A stretch of 64,000 nucleotides of DNA from Anderseniella sp963700895 (GTDB lineage Bacteria; Pseudomonadota; Alphaproteobacteria; Rhizobiales; Aestuariivirgaceae). The stretch lies in the NCBI GenBank assembly GCA_963700895.1, contig CAVOZI010000007.1, positions 1-64,000 of the forward strand. Reading direction: 5' to 3'. Position 1 is the first letter of the stretch. Every line of letters starts with the position of its first letter. The notes below the pieces were generated by a model. That model was not told where the DNA came from. It saw only the letters and a list, made by a program, of their open reading frames with translations, and searched no databases. A program made the translations under genes and the position numbers. Shown one piece after another: positions 56,780 to 64,000 of this stretch.

Positions 56780-57091
56780 GTAGTTGTGTGTCCCGTCAGG
56801 TTGCGGCAGATCCCCCGCGCAGGCTGCGCCGGGTCCGGAACACAGGCATGAAGGATAAAATTCCCGCCCGATTGCCCCGGAAAAAGCCGGATTGAATTGT
56901 TGACTTTGTTCGTCGGGTTTTCTATACCCAGTTTAGAATAATTCAAGGAAGCGGGTGTCCGGGTCGGAACAGGATATCTGGGCGCGTCTTACACAATACG
57001 GGGTCCGAAATGCAAGCAAATCGGGAGATCAGCCGGGTTTGCACGGTTTCGGCCCTGCTTTATGCCAACTTGCGGTGGAATCATTGACGCC
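56780..57091. other. Regulatory region between hydrolase and iscR
   Basis: This 312-base gap holds no supported gene. It contains the strong suf promoter and iron-box-like site listed separately, plus an iscR leader of about 155 bases. Confidence 0.6.
56899..56947 (+). promoter_or_regulatory. suf operon promoter with iron-box-like site
   Basis: TTGACT (56899-56904) and TATACC (56922-56927) are 17 bases apart, the best sigma-70-type promoter in the window. TTTAGAA-TAA-TTCAAGG (56931-56947) follows at the expected start point; its left half is a perfect match to the Irr ICE consensus (TTTAGAA-N3-TTCTAAA), its right half is partial. It may instead bind IscR. Confidence 0.55.
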
Positions 57092-57571
57092 ATGAAGCTC
57101 TCGACCAAAGGCAGATATGCGGTGATGGCGATGGCCGATATCGGCGCGCAGCCGGATGGCGCCCGTGTGGCGCTGGCCGATGTAGCCGAGCGGCAGGACA
57201 TCAGCCAGGAGTACCTTGAGCAGCTGTTCTCCAAGCTTCGCCGGGCAGGGCTGGTGGAAAGCCAGCGCGGCCCCGGCGGCGGTTACTGGCTGGCGCGCCC
57301 GGCTGACGCCATCTACATCGCCGACATCATCTCCGCCGTCGATGAACCGATGCAGGTCACGCGCTGCCAGGGCGATGCCATCGACGGCTGCGTGAGGGGT
57401 GAGAAGTGCGTGACGCATGAACTGTGGGCAGCCCTTGGCCGCCAGGTTTACGGTTTCCTGTCCGCCATCACGCTGGGCGACGTGGTTGGCCGGCGCAATC
57501 TGGCGCTGGAAGCCTCCATCCGCCGCGCCAAGGCGCACCCCGTCACCACCATGACCCAGAGCACCAACTGA
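57092..57571 (+). CDS. iscR: Rrf2 family regulator IscR
   Basis: The 159-residue repressor has the Rrf2 winged helix (MKLSTKGRYAVMAMADIG, QEYLEQLFSKLRRAGLV, GGGYWLAR). RCQGDAIDGCVRGEKCVTHELW in the C-terminal part holds three cysteines and the histidine that bind a [2Fe-2S] cluster. It senses Fe-S supply and controls the suf genes behind it. It starts the operon; the cysteine desulfurase begins 10 bases after its stop. Confidence 0.94.
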   Translation: MKLSTKGRYAVMAMADIGAQPDGARVALADVAERQDISQEYLEQLFSKLRRAGLVESQRGPGGGYWLARPADAIYIADIISAVDEPMQVTRCQGDAIDGCVRGEKCVTHELWAALGRQVYGFLSAITLGDVVGRRNLALEASIRRAKAHPVTTMTQSTN

Positions 57572-57581
57572 ACCGGCAAGC

Positions 57582-58697
57582 ATGCGCGTCTATTTCGATC
57601 ATAACGCCACCAGCCCGCTGCGGCCTGAAGCACGCGATGCGATGATCGCGGCCATGGACGTGTGCGGCAATGCCTCGTCGGTGCATGCCGAGGGCAGGGC
57701 GGCGCGCGCGCTCATCGAAACGGCGCGTGAAGACATTGCCCGCGCACTCGGCACAATCTCACCTTCTGTGGTGTTCACCTCGGGCGGCTCGGAAAGCTGC
57801 AATCAGGCCATCCACGGCGTAGAGGTTGACCGCATCATCGCCTCGGCCATCGAGCACCCTTGCGTGCTGGAAGCGGCAAAGGCGGCCGGCAAGCCGGTCT
57901 CGCTCATCCCGGTCGACGCTGCCGGGGTCATTGAGCTGGAAGCACTGGAAGCCCTGCTGGCGGACGGCGAAGGCCGCGCGCTGGTGTCGGTCATGCTGGC
58001 CAACAACGAGACAGGTGTCATCCAGCCGGTGCGCGAAGTGGTGGCGCTGGCGCAGAAACATAACGCGCTGGTGCACTGCGACGCGGTGCAGGCATTCGGC
58101 AAGATTCCGGTCAATTGCGCTCTTCTTGGCGTGGATTTGCTGAGCGTTTCCGCGCACAAGCTGGGCGGTCCGCAAGGTGTGGGCGCGCTGGTCATCCGCG
58201 ATGGTCTCGTCGCATCGCCGCTGATCCGCGGCGGCGGGCAGGAATTGCGCCGCCGCGCCGGTACCGAGAACGTGGCCGCCATCGCGGGTTTTGCCGCGGC
58301 GGTCAAGGCGACAGGCGAAACCGAATCCCGCATCAACGCGTTACGTAACGAGGTTGAATCTGCACTTGAACAGGGGCCGGGGAAGGTAACGGTATTCGGC
58401 AAGGGCGCGCAGCGGTTGCCAAACACGTCGTGCTTTGCGCTACCGGGCCTTGCGGCGGATACCGCGTTGATCGCCTTCGATCTCGACGGCATTGCGGTGT
58501 CGTCCGGATCGGCGTGTTCATCGGGCAAGGTGGCGGCAAGCCATGTCCTGCAGGCGATGGGCATTGGCAAGGAGACGGTTGCGTCGGCCATCCGGGCCAG
58601 CCTCGGGTGGAACACCACGGCCGGTGACGTGAACAGGTTTATCGACAGTTGGCAGCGGATTGCCGGGCGCCATGCCGCCCAGGCTGCTGCGGCCTGA
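57582..58697 (+). CDS. Cysteine desulfurase, NifS/IscS type
   Basis: It takes sulfur from cysteine for Fe-S cluster and thio-cofactor assembly. The 371-residue protein begins MRVYFDHNATSPLRPEARDA; SVSAHKLGGPQGVGAL carries the PLP lysine and VSSGSACSSGKV the catalytic cysteine of class I enzymes. It is distinct from the class II SufS at 63344, so the operon has two desulfurases, as in many alphaproteobacteria. Confidence 0.95.
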   Translation: MRVYFDHNATSPLRPEARDAMIAAMDVCGNASSVHAEGRAARALIETAREDIARALGTISPSVVFTSGGSESCNQAIHGVEVDRIIASAIEHPCVLEAAKAAGKPVSLIPVDAAGVIELEALEALLADGEGRALVSVMLANNETGVIQPVREVVALAQKHNALVHCDAVQAFGKIPVNCALLGVDLLSVSAHKLGGPQGVGALVIRDGLVASPLIRGGGQELRRRAGTENVAAIAGFAAAVKATGETESRINALRNEVESALEQGPGKVTVFGKGAQRLPNTSCFALPGLAADTALIAFDLDGIAVSSGSACSSGKVAASHVLQAMGIGKETVASAIRASLGWNTTAGDVNRFIDSWQRIAGRHAAQAAAA

Positions 58698-58728
58698 AAG
58701 AGAGTTTGAGAGGCGAAGGAGAGGCAAA

Positions 58729-60247
58729 ATGCCCGATATCGAAACAATCGAGCGCGTCAAGGAAATCGACGTCGACAAGTACAAGTACGGTTTCGAGACC
58801 ATCATCGAATCCGACACCGCGCCGAAGGGCCTGTCGGAAGAGGTGATCCGTTTCATCTCCGCCAAGAAGGACGAGCCGGAATGGATGCTGGAGCAGCGTC
58901 TGGACGCCTATCGCCGCTGGCTCAAGATGGAAGAGCCCACCTGGGCCAAGGTCCATTATCCGAAGATCGACTTCAACGACATCTACTATTACTCCGCACC
59001 CAAGGGCCAGACCGGCCCGAAGTCGCTGGACGAGGTGGACCCGGAACTGCTGGCAACCTATGCCAAGCTGGGCATTCCGCTGAAGGAACAGGAAATCCTC
59101 GCCGGCGTGCGCAAGCAGGGCGAGCCGAGCCATCTCGACGAGGAAGGCGGCCAGTCCTACACCTCCGGCAACGTGGCCGTCGATGCCGTGTTCGAACTCG
59201 GTCTCGGTGGTGACGACCTTCAAGAAAGAGCTGGCCAAGGCCGGCGTCATCTTCTGCTCGATCTCGGAAGCCATCCGCGAACACCCCGAACTGGTGAAGA
59301 AGTACCTGTTCTCGGTGGTGCCGCAGGCCGACAACTATTACGCCGCGCTCAACTCCGCCGTGTTTACTGACGGCTCGTTCGTCTACATCCCGGAAGGCGT
59401 GCGCTGCCCGATGGAGCTGTCGACCTATTTCCGCATCAATGCCGAGAACACCGGCCAGTTCGAGCGTACGTTGATCATCGCCGACAAGGGCTCGTACGTC
59501 TCGTACCTGGAAGGCTGCACCGCGCCGATGCGCGATGAAAACCAGCTGCATGCAGCGGTGGTTGAACTGGTGGCGCTCGACGACGCCGAGATCAAGTACT
59601 CGACTGTGCAGAACTGGTACCCGGGCGACAAGGAAGGCAAGGGCGGCATCTACAACTTCGTCACCAAGCGCGCCGATTGCCGTGGCCGCAATTCCAAGGT
59701 GTCGTGGACCCAGGTCGAAACCGGCTCCGCCATCACCTGGAAGTACCCGTCCTGCATCCTGCGTGGCGACAACAGCCGTGGCGAATTCTACTCAATCGCC
59801 ATTTCCAACGGCTACCAGCAGGTCGATAGCGGCACCAAGATGATCCACCTCGGCAAGAACACCTCGAGCCGCATCATCTCCAAGGGCATCGCCGCAGGGC
59901 ATTCCGACAACACCTATCGCGGCCTCGTGACCACCCACCCGAAGGCAAAGAACGCCCGCAACTTCACGCAGTGCGACTCGCTGCTCATCGGCGACAAGTG
60001 CGGCGCCCATACGGTCCCGTACATCGAGGCCAAGACCCGCACCGCCACCTTCGAGCACGAGGCGACCACCTCGAAGATTTCCGACGACATGCTGTTCTAC
60101 TGCCAGTCGCGCGGGCTTAACGAGGAAGAGGCCGTGGCGCTGGTGGTCAACGGCTTCGTGCGCGACGTGCTGCAGCAGTTGCCGATGGAGTTCATGGCCG
60201 AAACGCAGAAGCTGATCGGCATTTCGCTGGAAGGCAGCGTGGGCTGA
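58729..60247 (+). pseudogene. sufB: Fe-S cluster scaffold SufB, one-base frameshift
   Basis: SufB is the scaffold of the SufBCD complex that builds Fe-S clusters. The first frame (from ATG 58729, with GGAGAGG) ends its homology at AVDAVF; the second resumes at SVSVVTTFKKELAKAG. One extra A at 59195-59196 (GAACTCG for GACTCG) explains the break, and without it the protein is 505 residues with DSVSVVTTF intact. The C-terminal part has CDSLLIGDKCGAHTVPY and EHEATTSKISDDMLFY. The lesion context equals that in prfB; a sequence error is likely. Confidence 0.92.
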
Positions 60248-60495
60248 TGAAGGCGCTGGAGCGGATGTTCAAGTGGCAGGGCGGAACCCTTGAAGAGTTC
60301 ACCGCCAAGGCAAGGAAGATCTTTCTTCTGGCGCTGCCGTTTGCCGTGCTGTTCTGGGCGTTCGGGCTGAACTTCTCGGGCGGCGACACCGCAGAAACCT
60401 CATGGATCAACGCGCCCATGTTGATCTCGGCCTCGGCCTTCATCTTCTGGATGGGCGGGGAACTGCTGTTGCTGCTGAGGCGGATGAAGTCATGA
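60247..60495 (+). CDS. Small two-helix membrane protein in the suf operon
   Basis: The 82-residue product has two hydrophobic helices (KIFLLALPFAVLFWAFGL and MLISASAFIFWMGGELLLLL) joined by a polar loop. Its ATG overlaps the sufB stop (TGATG) and its stop overlaps the next gene (ATGA), so it is translationally coupled on both sides. No family was recognised; it is not a standard suf component. Confidence 0.75.
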   Translation: MKALERMFKWQGGTLEEFTAKARKIFLLALPFAVLFWAFGLNFSGGDTAETSWINAPMLISASAFIFWMGGELLLLLRRMKS

Positions 60496-60887
60496 AGCGG
60501 CTTGCAAGCGCATTGGCGGCGTTGGTCATGCTGGCATCGCCGGCGCTGGCCAGCCCCCTGGACGGATACGCGCCGGTGGACCTGACAGACTTCCAGCCGA
60601 AGGAAGGCCCTTCGGCCATTGGCCTGCTGATCGACCTGATCGAGGCGCATCCGGAAAGCCTGGAAGGCAATCCGGCGACGAAGATCGAAATGAAGCCCAC
60701 TGCGGACGGCGCTGCGCTGCAGGTGGATGTGGAGATGACCGGCTACCTCGACGATGCGGTGGCGGGAGAGAAATACCGGGCGATTATCGTGCCCGCCAGC
60801 ACCTGGCGGATCGAGGCGCTGGGCAAGCAATATAAGTGCCGGCGTGGGGACAATGCCGGCGAGTGGACAACGAACCTGTGCCCGTGA
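60492..60887 (+). CDS. Exported protein of unknown function in the suf operon
   Basis: The 131-residue product has a signal peptide (LASALAALVMLASPALA) and a small mature domain with ATKIEMKPTADGAALQVDVE and two cysteines near the end (YKCRRGD, TNLCP), possibly a disulfide. It is coupled to the two-helix membrane protein before it and followed 36 bases later by sufC. No function can be assigned. Confidence 0.7.
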   Translation: MKRLASALAALVMLASPALASPLDGYAPVDLTDFQPKEGPSAIGLLIDLIEAHPESLEGNPATKIEMKPTADGAALQVDVEMTGYLDDAVAGEKYRAIIVPASTWRIEALGKQYKCRRGDNAGEWTTNLCP

Positions 60888-60923
60888 GCGGCACCGAACC
60901 GAATGACGCGAAGGAGTAACGCT

Positions 60924-61670
60924 ATGCTCGAGATCAAGAACCTCCATGTGAAGCTGGAGGAAGAGGACAAGGAAATCATCAAGGGCCTCGACCTCACCAT
61001 CAACGCCGGCGAGGTGCATGCCATCATGGGTCCGAACGGCTCGGGCAAGTCGACGCTGTCCTACGTGCTGGCCGGCCGCCCCGGCTATGAAGTCACCGAT
61101 GGTTCGATCACCTACAAGGGCGAAGACCTGCTGGAGATGGAAGTGGACGAGCGCGCCGCTGCCGGCGTGTTCCTGGCCTTCCAGTACCCGATCGAGATTC
61201 CCGGCGTGGCCACCATGCAGTTTCTGAAGGTGGCGATGAATTCGCAACGCAAGGCGCGGGGCGAGGCAGACCTGTCCACGCCCGACTTCATGCGGCTGGT
61301 ACGCGAGAAGGCCGACAAGCTGAACGTGACCCAGGACATGTTGAAGCGCCCGGTCAATGTGGGCTTTTCCGGCGGTGAGAAGAAGCGTGCCGAGATCCTG
61401 CAGATGGCGGTGCTTGAGCCGAGCCTTTGCGTGCTGGATGAAACCGATAGCGGCCTCGACATCGATGCGCTGCGCGTTGTGGCCGAAGGCGTCAACGCCC
61501 TGCGCTCGCCCGACCGCGCCATGCTGGTGATCACCCACTACCAGCGCCTGCTCGACTATATCGTGCCGGACAAGGTGCACGTCATGTCGGCCGGCAGGAT
61601 CGTCAAGTCTGGCGGCAAGGAGCTGGCGCTTGAGCTCGAGAAGGAAGGCTACGCGGCCTACGCGGCGTGA
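60924..61670 (+). CDS. sufC: Fe-S cluster assembly ATPase SufC
   Basis: The 248-residue ABC-type ATPase has MGPNGSGKST (Walker A), FSGGEKKRAEILQ (signature) and LCVLDETDSGLDID (Walker B with the SufC-specific DETDSGLD). It drives SufB-SufD changes during cluster assembly. AAGGAG precedes the ATG. The sufD gene follows 14 bases later. Confidence 0.97.
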   Translation: MLEIKNLHVKLEEEDKEIIKGLDLTINAGEVHAIMGPNGSGKSTLSYVLAGRPGYEVTDGSITYKGEDLLEMEVDERAAAGVFLAFQYPIEIPGVATMQFLKVAMNSQRKARGEADLSTPDFMRLVREKADKLNVTQDMLKRPVNVGFSGGEKKRAEILQMAVLEPSLCVLDETDSGLDIDALRVVAEGVNALRSPDRAMLVITHYQRLLDYIVPDKVHVMSAGRIVKSGGKELALELEKEGYAAYAA

Positions 61671-61684
61671 GTGGGGAAGGAACG

Positions 61685-62959
61685 ATGTCTGTGACCTTGA
61701 TGAAAACTCCTGCCGAAACGGCTTTCGCCGACGCGTTCAAGGCCGGCGGCCCACTGGCGCACGTGCGCAAGACCGCCTTCGAGCAGTTCGCCGAGACCGG
61801 CCTGCCGCACCGGCGCATGGAAGACTGGAAGTGGACCGACCTTCGCCAGATCATCTCGAAGGCGTTGCCGCCCGCTGCCGGAACGAAGGCCGACGCAAAA
61901 GCCATTGACGCGCTCGTCGCAGCCACGCCATTCACCAATGTGGCCAAGGGCAGGCTGGTGTTTGTCGATGGCCAGTACGATGCCGCCCGCTCGACGGTGC
62001 CTGCGGGCGTGGAGTTCGCCATGCTGGCAGAGGCTGGCAGCGACTGGCTGGCAGCCGGTTCGACTGACCCCATCGCCGCGCTCAACCTGGCCTTCATGTC
62101 GGACGGGGCGGTGCTGACCTTCAAGGCGGGCAGCAACGTCGATACGCCCCTCGAACTGCTGTTCGTGACCACGGGCGCCGAAGCTGCCTCCTACGCCACC
62201 CGCAATGTCATCGTGCTGGAAGAGGGTGCATCCGCCACCCTCATCGAGACGCACATCGGCGGCGAAGGCGAGTATCTGCACAACGCTGTGACACAGATCC
62301 ACGTGGGCGGGAATGCCCGGCTGGATCGTGTGAAGGTCCAGGAAGAAGGCCTTGAAGGGATTCACCTTTCCAACGCCGAAGTGCACCTGGCTGCATCGGC
62401 CCACTTCAAGGACTTCACCCTGACCATGGGTGGCCGCGCCACCCGCCAGCAGGGCTTCATCACGTTTGACGGCGAGGGTGCCGAAAGCCACGTTTCCGGC
62501 GCCTATCTGCTCACCGGCAAGCAGCATTGCGACACAAGGCTGGTGATCGATCATGCGGTGCCGCAGTGCCTGTCGCGCGAGCTGTTCAAGTGCGTGATGG
62601 ACGAGGCTGCGCGCGGCGTGTTCCAGGGCAAGGCCATTGTCCGCCGCGACGCGCAGAAGACCGACGGCAACCAGTCGTCCCACGCGCTTCTGCTGTCCGA
62701 CGAGGCTGAGTTCGACGCCAAGCCCGAGCTGGAAATCTACGCCGACGACGTGGTCTGCGGCCACGGCGCCACCTCCGGCGACCTTGATGAGAACCACCTG
62801 TTCTACCTCAAGGCCCGCGGCATTCCGGAACAGACGGCCAAGTCCATGTTGATCGGCGCATTTGCGGCAGAAGCCTTCGACGATGTCGAAAGCGACGCCA
62901 TCCGCGACGTGCTGACGGGTCTTGCTGAAGGCTGGCTCGACCGGCGCAAGGGAGCCTGA
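61685..62959 (+). CDS. sufD: Fe-S cluster assembly protein SufD
   Basis: SufD pairs with SufB in the SufBC2D scaffold. The 424-residue protein has a helical N-terminal part (LPHRRMEDWKWTDLRQI) and a right-handed beta-helix core ending in CGHGATSGDLDENHLFYLKARG, the family hallmark. GGAAGGAA lies before the ATG at 61685. The VOC gene follows after 11 bases. Confidence 0.95.
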   Translation: MSVTLMKTPAETAFADAFKAGGPLAHVRKTAFEQFAETGLPHRRMEDWKWTDLRQIISKALPPAAGTKADAKAIDALVAATPFTNVAKGRLVFVDGQYDAARSTVPAGVEFAMLAEAGSDWLAAGSTDPIAALNLAFMSDGAVLTFKAGSNVDTPLELLFVTTGAEAASYATRNVIVLEEGASATLIETHIGGEGEYLHNAVTQIHVGGNARLDRVKVQEEGLEGIHLSNAEVHLAASAHFKDFTLTMGGRATRQQGFITFDGEGAESHVSGAYLLTGKQHCDTRLVIDHAVPQCLSRELFKCVMDEAARGVFQGKAIVRRDAQKTDGNQSSHALLLSDEAEFDAKPELEIYADDVVCGHGATSGDLDENHLFYLKARGIPEQTAKSMLIGAFAAEAFDDVESDAIRDVLTGLAEGWLDRRKGA

Positions 62960-62970
62960 GTGAGCAGCCC

Positions 62971-63351
62971 ATGACTAGCATCACGCTAGATCACTGCGTC
63001 ATTCACGTCTCTGACTGGGAGAAGGCGAAGGCGTTCTATTCGGGCGTGATGGGAGCCGAGGCAATCCCGTTCGGCAACGGCTACCAGTTCCGCTGGGGCG
63101 AGCAGCAGTTGAACATCCACGGCCCCAACCAGCCCGGAACGCCGGTCGCCAGGCTGCCGGTGATGCCGGGCAACTCGGACCTGTGCTTCCGCTGGCACGG
63201 GCCGATATCGGGCGCCATCGAGCACCTGCAGGCCAACGGCGTAGAGATCGAGGTTGGCCCGGTCGAGCGGTATGGCGCAATGGGCAAGGGCACCAGCGTC
63301 TATTTTCGCGATCCCGACGGGTCGCTGATGGAGTTCATGTCGTATGAGTGA
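62971..63351 (+). CDS. VOC family protein
   Basis: The 126-residue protein is a glyoxalase/bleomycin-resistance-type fold: TSITLDHCVIHVSDWEKAKAFYSGV, GAEAIPFGNGYQFR and VYFRDPDGSLMEFM, with metal-ligand positions at His, Glu and near the end. It lies between sufD and sufS and overlaps the sufS start by 8 bases, so it is expressed with the suf genes. The substrate is unknown; it is not a usual suf component. Confidence 0.88.
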   Translation: MTSITLDHCVIHVSDWEKAKAFYSGVMGAEAIPFGNGYQFRWGEQQLNIHGPNQPGTPVARLPVMPGNSDLCFRWHGPISGAIEHLQANGVEIEVGPVERYGAMGKGTSVYFRDPDGSLMEFMSYE

Positions 63352-64000
63352 AGCACTGAAGAAGGTCGAGACTGCAGGATTCGACGTAGATCGCATCAGG
63401 GCGGATTTTCCGATCCTGTCGAAGCCGGTCTATGGCGACAAGCCGCTGACCTATCTGGACAACGCGGCGTCTGCCCAGAAGCCGCAAGTGGTGATCGACC
63501 GCATTGCCACGGCTTACTCGGAAGAGTACGCCAACGTGCATCGTGGGCTTCACTACCTGTCCAACACGGCAACGCAAGCGTTCGAGGACGCACGCGAGAG
63601 CGTGCGCCGCTTCCTCAATGCGCCGTCGCATGAGCAGATCATTTTCACCCGCAACGCCACCGATGCCATCAACCTGGTGGCGCAAAGCTTCGGCGGCATG
63701 GTGGTGGGCGAGGGCGACGACATCGTCATCTCCATTCTTGAGCACCATTCCAACATCGTGCCGTGGCACTTCCACCGCGAACGGCGCGGGGCAAACATCC
63801 GCTGGGTGCCGGTGGACGACGCCGGCACGCTGCACGTCGAGGACTTCGTCAGGACGCTGACGCCGCGCACGAAGATGGTGGCGATCACCCACATGTCCAA
63901 CGCGCTGGGCACCGTGGTGCCGGTGAAGGAGATTATCAGGATCGCGCACGAGCGCGGCATTCCGGTGTTGGTCGATGGTTCGCAGGCGGCGGTTCACATG
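63344..64000 (+). CDS. sufS: Cysteine desulfurase SufS, cut by the window end
   Basis: The class II cysteine desulfurase of the Suf system. The 219 residues present include YLDNAASAQKPQVVID, NVHRGLHYLSNTAT, FTRNATDAINLVA and EHHSNIVPWHFHRERRG; VDGSQAAVHM at the edge holds the PLP-contact aspartate. The PLP lysine and catalytic cysteine lie beyond the window. The start at 63344 overlaps the VOC stop. Confidence 0.95.
   Translation, partial: MSEALKKVETAGFDVDRIRADFPILSKPVYGDKPLTYLDNAASAQKPQVVIDRIATAYSEEYANVHRGLHYLSNTATQAFEDARESVRRFLNAPSHEQIIFTRNATDAINLVAQSFGGMVVGEGDDIVISILEHHSNIVPWHFHRERRGANIRWVPVDDAGTLHVEDFVRTLTPRTKMVAITHMSNALGTVVPVKEIIRIAHERGIPVLVDGSQAAVHM

Overview
The window is chromosomal DNA from a GC-rich alphaproteobacterium, most likely of the Hyphomicrobiales type. 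This rests on gene order and family content: the NDUFA12 / MlaD / DUF2155 / Aat / AccC-AccB-AroQ neighbourhood, the RNase E / amidase / PBP1A / RF2 order, the divergent tyrS-anmK pair, an IscR-headed suf operon, and a short repeat upstream of 45637 that resembles a dispersed rhizobial repeat. The genus cannot be fixed from the sequence alone.

Layout. 1-4600: a minus-strand B12-dependent ribonucleotide reductase (nrdJ) with a long leader and an elaborate control region (paired NrdR boxes over the -35, a DnaA-box-like inverted repeat, a perfect CtrA-type site). 4644-8702: an insertion island made of an IS1634-type element, an AT-rich DUF2971 gene and an IS630-type element with a clean TA duplication. 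8890-12860: small metabolic, secreted and membrane proteins (DUF1326, RidA, DUF6455, a secreted HExxH protein), ending in a short regulatory region with an FNR/FixK-type box before a 33-residue membrane protein. 12875-19132: two minus-strand operons (amidohydrolase-EamA-cupin; SHMT-like - cation efflux - ferritin-like) plus DUF1328. 19674-28507: EamA transporter, histidine phosphatase, MlaF, complex I accessory subunit, MlaD, methyltransferase, DUF2155, Aat, a pentapeptide protein and an adenylate cyclase. 28615-33300: accC, accB, aroQ, a DsbA-like protein and an M48 protease. 33505-36892: aminotransferase, a divergent ArgP-like/ArgO-like pair with a clear operator, and a ClpP-like exported protein. 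36924-45578: RNase E, cell-wall amidase, PBP1A and RF2. 45637-48104: M15-like protein, bactofilin and M23 peptidase. 48283-56779: peroxiredoxin, AsmA-like giant protein, tyrS, anmK, iron alcohol dehydrogenase and hydrolase. 57092-64000: iscR, cysteine desulfurase, sufB, two small extra proteins, sufC, sufD, a VOC protein and sufS, which runs off the window.

Several genes appear damaged: the SHMT-like gene, mrcA, prfB and sufB each carry a one-base frameshift, and the M23 peptidase has an in-frame amber codon near its start. RF2 and SufB are normally indispensable and two lesions share the same context (an extra A turning GACTC into GAACTC), so sequence error is a serious possibility. prfB additionally carries the genuine programmed +1 frameshift. 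No tRNA, rRNA, CRISPR array, phage or complete known defence system was recognised. The less charted candidates are the FNR-box/small-protein locus (12290-12859), the IS-bracketed DUF2971 gene, and the two unexplained membrane/secreted genes inside the suf operon.
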